From assembly GCA_964187655.1 (NCBI GenBank), contig CAXLMP010000006.1:1-9012 (forward strand): 9,012 nucleotides of DNA, in the 5' to 3' direction. Of this stretch, positions 1 to 5,670 are shown piece after piece. A program made the translations under genes and the position numbers. Below the pieces are notes generated by a model that worked only from the letters and a program-made list of their open reading frames with translations, had not been told where the DNA came from and ran no database searches. The number at the start of each line of letters is the position of its first letter. Positions within the stretch are counted from its first letter, which is position 1. This DNA is from Lentimonas sp002292345 (GTDB lineage Bacteria > Verrucomicrobiota > Verrucomicrobiia > Opitutales > Coraliomargaritaceae).

Positions 1-1394
1 TGTACCTCTGGGTCGGACGCTATGAAAGTGGCGCACCCAGCACCGACTTGTTCCGCACCCAAGTCTATGAGAAGATCGACATGCGGGACGTCGCATTGAC
101 TGCGGATCACTATTATACGATCGATTTTGAAGACAGTGTGCTACTGCCGGGGACGTATGCGTTCCAGTTGAAATGGAAGGAGTCGGGCACGGATAATGAT
201 TCATTATGGGCGCGGGCAAATGGTGCTGGCGAGCATGCGGGTGGTGACCTGCTGCATGTCATCACATCTGCGGCCAGTTCGCCCGACTTGCCGTTTGTGC
301 AGAGTGAAAGCCTTGGGTCTGATCTGGTGTTTGCTTTACATGGCAGCGTTGACTACTTCGGCGGATGGGCGGCGGCAAATGCTTTGGATCGCATTCCCGA
401 GGCTCTATTTCTGGATGGCTTGGGTTCGGCGGTGACCAAGGATAATCAATCTTATAGTAAAGGAGGGAGCAGTGCTTGGACAGTGACCCAAAGTGGCCTG
501 AGTAACGCCAGCTCTACCAATAATACTGTCGGCGAGGGTGCCATTGCTAAGTGTATCGACCTGACTGACCTAGAGGCCTCGGCTGCCGCGCAGCTGACCT
601 TGAGCTTTGATTACAGTACCGCCGATGCCAGCGAGAAGTTGTATGTGCACCTGTGGGGCTGTGTCGACTTGGACCCTAGTCAGAATAGCGGCATTATGAA
701 CTTGGGCGCACAGAGCGGTAATGCGTGGGTGAGCGTGGCTCCTGAAATCATGGAGGTGTATAATTTGGCCAAATCGGATGGAGTCTTCACGGGGGCAAGC
801 GGCACCGCTGCCGATGCGGCTGCGATCTTGACTGGTTCGACCGGCGCGCAGACCTACAGTGCCACCTTTGATCTATCGACCTTTACGACGGCGCCGGATG
901 TCATTTCGGACTATGATTATCTGGTGCTCGGTTTTGCCCGCGAAGTGGGTGGCACGACCAATCCAGCGGTCACCATTACCAATATTCGTCTGTCGATAGA
1001 TGGCGGGGATGTCCTGCACGAGTTCCCTACGCTAAGTATGCTTCCGACTCACGTCGCCGCGGATCCGGATGGCGACGGTTACAGCAACCTGTTCGAATAT
1101 GCGCTGGGTGGAAATCCAAACCTCGGCAACGATGTCGGCACACTGCCTAATATGAACACGGCAGTCGATGGCATTGATTTCGTGTATCAGCGTCGGCGCG
1201 ATGCGGCGACTCATGGCATCCGCTATGACATTGAAACGACGGAAAGCCTGACGCTGCCAGGTTCCTGGGAGATTGTCAGTCTAGAGGAGGGCGGCATCGA
1301 TATCGTTGATGCTGAGTTTGAAACAGTGACACATCGACTGGATGCCTCAGGTAAAGCGCACGAATTTATCCGCTTAAGTATTGGCGAGTTGTAG
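1..1394 (+). CDS. Secreted beta-rich protein with Verrucomicrobiota-type C-terminal module (5' end outside window)
   Basis: The frame is open from base 3, with no start codon needed inside the window, so this is the last 463 codons of a longer gene ending in TAG. The stretch up to about residue 115 (FRTQVYEK, LPGTYAFQLKWKES, SLGSDLVFALHG) looks like a beta-sandwich accessory domain. Residues of about 125-345 resemble a jelly-roll or concanavalin-like fold (LTLSFDYSTADASEKLYVHLWG). From residue 354 comes the motif DPDGDGYSNLFEYALGGNPN, an acidic possibly calcium-binding turn, followed by about 90 residues (FVYQRRRDA, YDIETTESL, FIRLSIGEL). I recognise this C-terminal module from many exported Verrucomicrobiota proteins. 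No catalytic motif is visible, so the enzymatic or binding role is unknown; an upstream catalytic domain outside the window is possible. The TTG at 48 is not a credible start because the homologous-looking frame continues upstream of it. Confidence 0.85.
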   Translation, partial: YLWVGRYESGAPSTDLFRTQVYEKIDMRDVALTADHYYTIDFEDSVLLPGTYAFQLKWKESGTDNDSLWARANGAGEHAGGDLLHVITSAASSPDLPFVQSESLGSDLVFALHGSVDYFGGWAAANALDRIPEALFLDGLGSAVTKDNQSYSKGGSSAWTVTQSGLSNASSTNNTVGEGAIAKCIDLTDLEASAAAQLTLSFDYSTADASEKLYVHLWGCVDLDPSQNSGIMNLGAQSGNAWVSVAPEIMEVYNLAKSDGVFTGASGTAADAAAILTGSTGAQTYSATFDLSTFTTAPDVISDYDYLVLGFAREVGGTTNPAVTITNIRLSIDGGDVLHEFPTLSMLPTHVAADPDGDGYSNLFEYALGGNPNLGNDVGTLPNMNTAVDGIDFVYQRRRDAATHGIRYDIETTESLTLPGSWEIVSLEEGGIDIVDAEFETVTHRLDASGKAHEFIRLSIGEL

Positions 1395-1516
1395 TGTGAT
1401 TGAACCGGTTTAAGTTCTCCCGCGTTCTCTATCCATTCGTTCGGTTTGGCTGCTGCTCGCAGGGCCCAGTGTGCCTGTTGAGTTCCGATTCGGTATCAAT
1501 GAATGTAGCACAGTAG
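1395..1516. other. Short intergenic gap
   Basis: No gene is supported here. The only structure seen is the near-palindrome centred on AACCGGTT at 1403-1410, nine bases after the stop codon of the preceding gene. It has no T-tract, so I do not call it a terminator. Confidence 0.5.
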
Positions 1517-1689
1517 ATTAAAAAAGGCGGCTTGTTTACTTTGACTAGCGGCATCATGTTTTATGCCAGTAATGGTGGCTATGGAGCGCCACCGTGGATG
1601 ACTTCGGTGTCATTCCCGAGCCCGGCACTTACGCGCTACTCGGCGGTCTGCTCAGCTTGAGCTACGTGATGCTGCGCCGCCGCGCTTAG
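1517..1689 (+). pseudogene. 3' remnant of a PEP-CTERM surface protein gene, frameshifted
   Basis: In one frame the DNA from 1594 to the TAG at 1687-1689 reads VDDFGVIPEP, GTYALLGGLL, then a hydrophobic stretch and LRRRA. This is a complete PEP-CTERM sorting signal: PEP motif, transmembrane helix, basic tail. That frame is closed by TAA at 1570-1572. The preceding protein-like sequence (GGLFTLTSGIMFYASNGGYG, about 1526-1582) lies in a different frame that is blocked upstream by TAG at 1514-1516. Joining the two needs a single-base correction near 1583-1594. The sequence therefore looks like the end of a PEP-CTERM gene that lost its 5' part and suffered a frameshift. Known family role: such tails are recognised and cleaved by an exosortase during export. 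The intact terminator just downstream supports this being a true gene end. A real tiny peptide is possible but unlikely. Confidence 0.65.
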
Positions 1690-1725
1690 TCGCTGCACTG
1701 TCGGCGCAGAGTGATTTAATTTTGC

Positions 1726-1756
1726 AAAGCGTCCGAATCAATCCGGGCGTTTTTTT
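1726..1756 (+). terminator. Intrinsic terminator after the PEP-CTERM remnant
   Basis: The arms aaagcgtccg (1726-1735) and cgggcgtttt (1744-1753) pair over ten positions, two of them G-U, around an eight-base loop. A run of seven T follows at 1750-1756. It lies 36 bases after the stop codon of the PEP-CTERM remnant, the normal place for a rho-independent terminator. Confidence 0.8.
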
Positions 1757-1905
1757 AGTTTTCGCTACCGCTGACACAAATTTAAAAAAACATGGATCTG
1801 GTATCGCTGGTGCGTCCCGTGCCGCACGAAGCTTCGAATGACTCAGCCAGCAGGACGCAATGCGGACGGAGCACCCACGGGCATAATATCGGTGCAGCGC
1901 TTCCC

Positions 1906-1933
1906 TTTACAATAAGATCAAAGCTTTTATGAT
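1906..1933 (+). promoter_or_regulatory. Sigma-70-like promoter in front of the sulfatase relic
   Basis: TTTACA at 1906-1911 and TATGAT at 1928-1933 each match the -35 and -10 consensus at five of six positions and are 16 bases apart. Transcription would begin near 1940, about 16 bases before the ATG of the sulfatase relic at 1956. It lies beyond the terminator at 1726-1756, so it starts a new transcription unit. The relic is dead, so the promoter may now serve the phosphoesterase gene starting at 2191. This is called from the sequence only; no start site is known. Confidence 0.5.
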
Positions 1934-1955
1934 ACGGTATTTTAACTGGCCCCTG

Positions 1956-2176
1956 ATGAAACCTCCTCCATTTTTAAATTCATCTCACTGGCCTCGGCTT
2001 TGTTGGCCTGCGTATCTCCTTTGGCGGCCACTGAGGCGACGCGTCCGGCCCAGCCGAACTTCCTGTTGATGCTTGCCGACGATCTCGGCTGGCAGGATGT
2101 GAAGGTCTACGATACGGTGCCGCTGTGCTGCTTAAATAATTTGAAATGGATCGTTGCTCAAATCATGGTTAGTTAA
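1956..2176 (+). pseudogene. Truncated, frameshifted sulfatase N-terminus
   Basis: After the ATG at 1956 the frame reads MKPPPFLNSS and soon stops. A frame entered at 1979 reads ISLASALLACVSPLAATEA, a signal-peptide-like stretch, then RPAQPNFLLMLADDLGWQDV and KVYD. This matches the start of the intact sulfatase at 3285 (RPAKPNIILLLTDDLGWQDV, KCYD). The shift falls in the run TTTAAATT (1973-1980), where the intact copy has CTAAAATTT, so loss of one A explains the broken frame. Similarity ends after codon YD near 2112; unrelated sequence follows to TAA at 2174-2176. The formylglycine motif and the whole catalytic body are missing, so this cannot encode an active sulfatase. It probably derives from a neighbouring paralogue removed by deletion. 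The stop lies 14 bases before the phosphoesterase start. Confidence 0.8.
2084..2104 (+). repeat. 21-base exact direct repeat shared by sulfatase relic and intact sulfatase
   Basis: These 21 bases, encoding LGWQDVK, are identical to 3417-3437 in the intact sulfatase gene, 1333 bases downstream. Flanking codons differ while the protein stays similar, so this is paralogous coding sequence, not a mobile repeat. Confidence 0.85.
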
Positions 2177-2190
2177 TACTAGCAATATAG

Positions 2191-3120
2191 ATGCAATTAA
2201 AATCTATGAGAAATAAAGTTTGCTATGTGTTGATTGCGCTTTGGGTAGCCTGTGCGGTCCCGCAGTCTGTTGCGGGGGATGCTTTGCCGGCCGAGCATAC
2301 CTTTGGTGCGATTGCCGACTGTCAGTATTGTGATGGCAACAGCAGAGGAGATCGAATGTATGCATTATCCAAACAAAAACTCGCGGACTGTGTGACTGAG
2401 TTTAATACCATGCCGCTCGATTTTGTCACGCACTTGGGTGATTTTATTGAGCGTGATTTTAAGAACTTCGATGTGCTGAATCCAATTTTCGACCAGCTCA
2501 CGATGCCGAAGGTTCACGTGTTGGGGAATCACGACTTTTCGGTGGCGGATCACCTGAAGAAAGATGTGCCAGCTAAGTTGGGCATGCCTGCCAAGTATTA
2601 TGATTACGAAGTCAAGGGCTGGCGCTATGTGGTGCTGGATGGCAACGATGTCAGTTTTCATGCCTACCCAGAGGGCAGTACCGAAGCGAAGCACGCGTCC
2701 GAATACTATATTGAAAATAAGATTAGCTCGCCGAAATGGAATGGTGCGATTGGTGCACCGCAGCTTGCCTGGTTGAAAACGGTGCTGGAGCAGGCGCAGG
2801 AAAATCAGCAAGCCGTCATACTTTTCTGCCACTTTCCGGTGTATCCTCAAAATGGTCACAATTTATGGAATGCGGATGAAGTCATGACCCTGCTCGAATC
2901 CTACCCCTGTGTGAAAGCTTACATTAACGGCCACAATCACCGTGGTAATTATGGCAAAAAAGGCGGCATTCACTATGTCACGCTCAAGGGCATGGTCGAA
3001 ACCGAAACGAACTCGTACGCGGTGATCAAGGTGTCCGATGATACAATTGATATTGTCGGTTATGGGCGGGAAAAGAGCCGCTCGCTACCGATTCAGCACG
3101 ACAGTGCTCATATCCACTGA
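2191..3120 (+). CDS. Exported metallophosphoesterase, ADP-ribose/CDP-alcohol diphosphatase-like
   Basis: A 309-residue calcineurin-like phosphoesterase. All metal-site motifs are visible: D43-x-Q45 (IADCQYCD), G83-D84 (HLGDFIE), G112-N113-H114-D115, H214 (FCHFPVYP) and G247-H248-N249-H250 (NGHNHRGNY). The D-x-Q form of motif I, in place of the usual D-x-H, together with HFPVYP and a following LWN, is characteristic of the manganese-dependent ADP-ribose/CDP-alcohol diphosphatase family. Those enzymes split pyrophosphate bonds; the substrate here is not proven. MRNKVCYVLIALWVACAVPQ (from residue 6) is a signal peptide likely cut near A28-G29, so the enzyme should be periplasmic or secreted. C21 could make it a lipoprotein, but the lipobox is poor. 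No clear ribosome-binding site precedes ATG 2191 or the alternative ATG 2206; the latter gives the more standard signal peptide. It follows the sulfatase relic by 14 bases and precedes the intact sulfatase. Confidence 0.88.
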   Translation: MQLKSMRNKVCYVLIALWVACAVPQSVAGDALPAEHTFGAIADCQYCDGNSRGDRMYALSKQKLADCVTEFNTMPLDFVTHLGDFIERDFKNFDVLNPIFDQLTMPKVHVLGNHDFSVADHLKKDVPAKLGMPAKYYDYEVKGWRYVVLDGNDVSFHAYPEGSTEAKHASEYYIENKISSPKWNGAIGAPQLAWLKTVLEQAQENQQAVILFCHFPVYPQNGHNLWNADEVMTLLESYPCVKAYINGHNHRGNYGKKGGIHYVTLKGMVETETNSYAVIKVSDDTIDIVGYGREKSRSLPIQHDSAHIH

Positions 3121-3284
3121 GTCGAGCGACAGCCTGTAGCCCGAGGTAGAATGCGCTAAGTGACCTAGCTTGACCGAATCGCGAAATCGTCCTTGTTTGC
3201 AGTCGTATTAATCCCTTGTATGCCGCGTCTGCAGCTTGCCAACTGTTTGCTGCGATCGCTCCACTTATGCTATCGAATCAAAAG

Positions 3285-5150
3285 ATGAATCATCTAAAAT
3301 TTACCTCGCTCGGCGCTTGGCTCGCACTGCTCTGTATTCTGTCCGCGACCCTAAGTACCGCGGCTGCCACCGAGCGACCCGCAAAGCCGAATATTATCCT
3401 GCTGCTCACCGATGACCTCGGCTGGCAGGATGTGAAGTGCTATGACATCGATGAGCCCTCGCCGATGGAGACGCCGAATCTCGATGCACTGGCGAAGCGT
3501 GGGGTACTTTTTTGGCAGGCCTACTCGCCAGCACCGACCTGTGCGCCGTCGCGTGCCGCAATCCTCAGCGGCGATCATCCAGCCCGTGCACAAATGACGC
3601 ACGTTTCCGGAGGCAAGCCGCCGCATGCGCATAATGACGGGTGGGCGATCATGTCGCCCTGGTATAGCGTGCGCATGCCGGCGGCGACGGTGACGATCGC
3701 CGAAGCGCTCAAGGCGAATGGCTATGCTACTGGGCACAGTGGCAAGTGGCACGTTGCCATGCGTCATCACGGCTATCCGCAGCCAGAGGATCAGGGCTTC
3801 GACTACACGCGCAACAGTCGCGGCGTACAAAGCGGTATGAAAAACCGTCTGACCGGGTTTGCCACCCGCGACACCAACGATCCGTATCGGCTGGATGCAA
3901 ATGGCTTTCCGTTCGATCAGACGTCCGAGGATGCCATGACGTTTGTGCGGGAAAATAAGGAGCAACCGTTCTTCCTTTATTTCGCCAGTTGGCTGGTGCA
4001 CACGCCGATCATGATGCACAGCGAGCAGTTGTTGCGCAAATATGAGCGCAAGCTGGGAGTGACTATTACTGCAGCACACCAAAAGGGTTGGACCAAGGCA
4101 GGGCAGACCAATCCTTTTTACTGCGCGATGGTGGAGCAGCTCGATTATTATGTGGGCAGACTATTTGACTATCTTGAAAATACCGATGACCCGCGCTGGC
4201 CAGGCCACAAGTTGATCGAAAATACCTATATTATCTTTAGCTCAGACAATGGCGGTATGGAAGGCCATCCCGGCGAAATTATCACCGACAACTACCCACT
4301 CGACCGAGGTAAGATCTCGGCGATGGAAGGCGGCACGCGGGTGCCGTTGATCATTGCCGGAGCTGATGTCCCGCAAGGGGTGCAGTCGGATGTCATGGTC
4401 AACGGACTCGATTTCTATCCGACCATCCTGGCGTTGACCGGCACGGACAAGCCGGTCGGCAAACAGTTCGACGGGCTGGATATCTCTACGCTGCTGTTGC
4501 AAGACCCGACCGATGCTTCATTGATCCGCACGGCAGACGGCGCAGTGCGCGATACGATGCTCTGGCACTTCCCAAACAGTGCGGCGCAGGAGAGCGCTCT
4601 GCGTATCGGCGACTATAAATTAGTCCGCAACTATAATGCCCAGCCCGAGTTGGAGCTCTACCGCTTGTATGACACAGAGAGGGGTCAGCAGAACCGTGCG
4701 GATATCGAAGAAGCACATAATCTGGCCACTAAGCTGCCGGAAAAAACCGCGGCAATGAATGCCAGCTTGACCGAAATCCTTACGGAAATGAAAGCCAGCT
4801 ATCCGTATAACAATCCGCACTGTCAACGGCAGCCGTTGCGAACGCAGGTGCCTACGGTGCGCTCCAATAGTCGGGCAGGGGATACCGTGCTATTTGCTTA
4901 CCAAGAGCACGGCGCCAAAGTCGTGCGCGCTAATTTGCTGTATACCTGCAACGGCGGTGATCATTTTGAAGAGTGGTTCCGCCAGCCGGCCACACTATTG
5001 CCCGGTGGCAAAGTCTCGGCGCAACTGCCGCAGGGCACCAGCCACTATCTGATCAACCTGATCGACGAGAATAACTTTCTAGTGAGTTATCCGACGATGA
5101 CGAATGATGTTGCTCACTTATACTCAACGATCGCACTGCCGGTTGAATAA
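3285..5150 (+). CDS. Secreted Cys-type sulfatase (formylglycine-dependent, arylsulfatase-like)
   Basis: Hydrolyses sulfate esters, probably outside the cytoplasm. From ATG 3285 the protein has 621 residues. MNHLKFTSLGAWLALLCILS plus TLSTAAA is a signal peptide. Metal ligands D43-D44 (LLLTDDLGWQD) are followed by the maturation motif C86-A-P-S-R90, where C86 becomes formylglycine. GHSGKWH (K154, H156), VHTP (H239), SSDNGG (D321, N322) and RGKISAMEGGTRVP (K343) complete the alkaline-phosphatase-superfamily active site. Residues of about 515-621 form an extra beta-rich C-terminal domain (VRANLLYTCNGGD, EEWFRQPA, HYLINLIDENNFLVSYP), probably a beta-sandwich. The frame extends upstream to TTG 3216, and ATG 3267 is also possible. 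I chose 3285 because it gives a compact signal peptide and aligns with the ATG of the relic at 1956. The substrate cannot be read from sequence; sulfated algal polysaccharide is likely by context. Activity requires a formylglycine-generating enzyme or anSME encoded elsewhere. Confidence 0.93.
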   Translation: MNHLKFTSLGAWLALLCILSATLSTAAATERPAKPNIILLLTDDLGWQDVKCYDIDEPSPMETPNLDALAKRGVLFWQAYSPAPTCAPSRAAILSGDHPARAQMTHVSGGKPPHAHNDGWAIMSPWYSVRMPAATVTIAEALKANGYATGHSGKWHVAMRHHGYPQPEDQGFDYTRNSRGVQSGMKNRLTGFATRDTNDPYRLDANGFPFDQTSEDAMTFVRENKEQPFFLYFASWLVHTPIMMHSEQLLRKYERKLGVTITAAHQKGWTKAGQTNPFYCAMVEQLDYYVGRLFDYLENTDDPRWPGHKLIENTYIIFSSDNGGMEGHPGEIITDNYPLDRGKISAMEGGTRVPLIIAGADVPQGVQSDVMVNGLDFYPTILALTGTDKPVGKQFDGLDISTLLLQDPTDASLIRTADGAVRDTMLWHFPNSAAQESALRIGDYKLVRNYNAQPELELYRLYDTERGQQNRADIEEAHNLATKLPEKTAAMNASLTEILTEMKASYPYNNPHCQRQPLRTQVPTVRSNSRAGDTVLFAYQEHGAKVVRANLLYTCNGGDHFEEWFRQPATLLPGGKVSAQLPQGTSHYLINLIDENNFLVSYPTMTNDVAHLYSTIALPVE

Positions 5151-5277
5151 TGGCGTTTAGCTGCTGCTGCCGAGGCTGCAATCGCACCTCGCAGGTAGTT
5201 GCGCCGCCGGGCGACTCGGCCAGCGCTAGCAGCTGGCGCAGGCGCCAACGCAAGCTGCGCGCCGGGTGAGTTGCCAG

Positions 5278-5342
5278 CCACCGTCGATGGTGGTCGTGTC
5301 GCCCAGCAATGCGGTTTTTTTTAAAAAAATGCAGTTTTTTTT
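5278..5342 (+). terminator. Possible terminator region of the sulfatase gene
   Basis: Hairpin ccaccg-tcga-tggtgg (5278-5293) lies about 128 bases after the sulfatase stop. T8 tracts at 5315-5322 and 5335-5342 follow. The hairpin is 21 bases from the first T-tract, so this is not a canonical intrinsic terminator. The A7 tract and the second T8 can also pair around TGCAG (5331-5335), giving an A-T stem followed by T. Termination here is plausible, not shown. Confidence 0.3.
5308..5342 (+). repeat. Two 15-base direct repeats ending in T8
   Basis: AATGCGG followed by T (5308-5322) recurs as AATGCAG followed by T (5328-5342), with one mismatch in 15. They are separated by five A that belong to an A7 tract. 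The T8-A7-T8 arrangement could bend DNA and is a likely slippage hot spot. Confidence 0.75.
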
Positions 5343-5411
5343 GTGAGTGCTGCGGTGGTCCGCGCGCCGGTCGTGACTGCTCGTAGTGCCTCGAATTGAA
5401 GTCTGTAAAAA

Positions 5412-5432
5412 GATTGCTAAATCATAGCAATC
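5412..5432. promoter_or_regulatory. Perfect 7-bp hairpin (gattgct / agcaatc)
   Basis: Arms at 5412-5418 and 5426-5432 pair perfectly around a seven-base loop. There is no T-tract, so it may be an operator-like dyad or an RNA hairpin. It is the first of several dyads upstream of the large surface-protein gene. Confidence 0.4.
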
Positions 5433-5507
5433 AGTGACTTACGAGTCGATCGAACGCAGGCATTGGCGAGCAAAGCGGCGACTGGCTGAGTGGCGAGGGG
5501 CTCTAAA

Positions 5508-5547
5508 TTGCAGCTGCAACCGCGTGGCATCGGGTAAATACCCGATG
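5508..5547. promoter_or_regulatory. 12-base palindrome plus 7-bp hairpin
   Basis: TTGCAGCTGCAA (5508-5519) is a perfect palindrome. Nine bases later CATCGGG (5528-5534) and CCCGATG (5541-5547) pair perfectly around TAAATA. Neither is followed by a T-tract. They could be protein-binding sites or leader RNA structure for the gene at 5671. Confidence 0.4.
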
Positions 5548-5592
5548 TTCAAGTTAGTGATATGTGGTAAGGTGGGATTATATTTATTTATG

Positions 5593-5619
5593 CTGTTGGT
5601 ATTAACATTATACCAGCAG
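5593..5619. promoter_or_regulatory. 10-bp hairpin (ctgttggtat / ataccagcag)
   Basis: Arms at 5593-5602 and 5610-5619 pair over ten positions, one of them G-U, around a seven-base loop. It ends 51 bases before the ATG at 5671. The bases after it are AT-rich but not a clean T-tract, so it may be a weak terminator/attenuator or an operator. Confidence 0.45.
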
Positions 5620-5670
5620 TCGTAATTTATTTTAAAAAATAGTTCATCCCCAACCCCATTGACAGATATT

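Larger units (their letters stand above)
5151..5670. other. Gene-poor, structure-rich intergenic region
   Basis: I find no convincing gene in these 520 bases. The first 120 bases are GC-rich and full of short inverted repeats. A pair of T8 tracts around an A7 tract follows, then three clear hairpins and a 12-base palindrome, and finally AT-rich sequence ahead of the large surface-protein gene. Two small open frames (39 codons from 5150 and 63 codons from GTG 5434) lack ribosome-binding sites and recognisable domains. No tRNA, riboswitch or insertion-sequence end was recognised. No promoter with good -35 and -10 boxes stands out. Confidence 0.6.

Noticed and set aside
1792..1932. 46-codon frame MDLVSLVRPV...
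   Set aside because: No ribosome-binding site, no motif, and it runs into the promoter-like element. It probably arises by chance in GC-rich spacer.
3079..3128. Nested dyads around the phosphoesterase stop (CGCTCG/CGAGCG enclosing AGCAC/GTGCT)
   Set aside because: No T-tract follows and most of the structure lies inside coding sequence, so there is not enough to call a terminator.
3216..3284. Upstream extension of the sulfatase to TTG 3216
   Set aside because: It would put 23 extra residues ahead of a normal signal peptide. ATG 3285 aligns with the relic's start and gives a standard signal peptide.
5150..5269. 39-codon frame overlapping the sulfatase stop (TAATG), with CCCRGC near its start
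   Set aside because: The overlap hints at translational coupling, but the product is low-complexity Arg/Ser/Ala with no recognisable relatives, and the region is GC-rich with many short repeats.
5480..5555. tRNA-like stretch (TGGCTGAGTGG ... GTTCAAGT) resembling a class II tRNA
   Set aside because: The D-arm and T-loop-like words are present, but there is no acceptor pairing, no 5-bp anticodon stem with a 7-base loop and no proper T stem.
5434..5625. 63-codon frame starting at GTG, with a hydrophobic C-terminal half
   Set aside because: No ribosome-binding site or known motif. The sequence is dominated by inverted repeats (5508-5519, 5528-5547, 5593-5619), which explains it better as non-coding.
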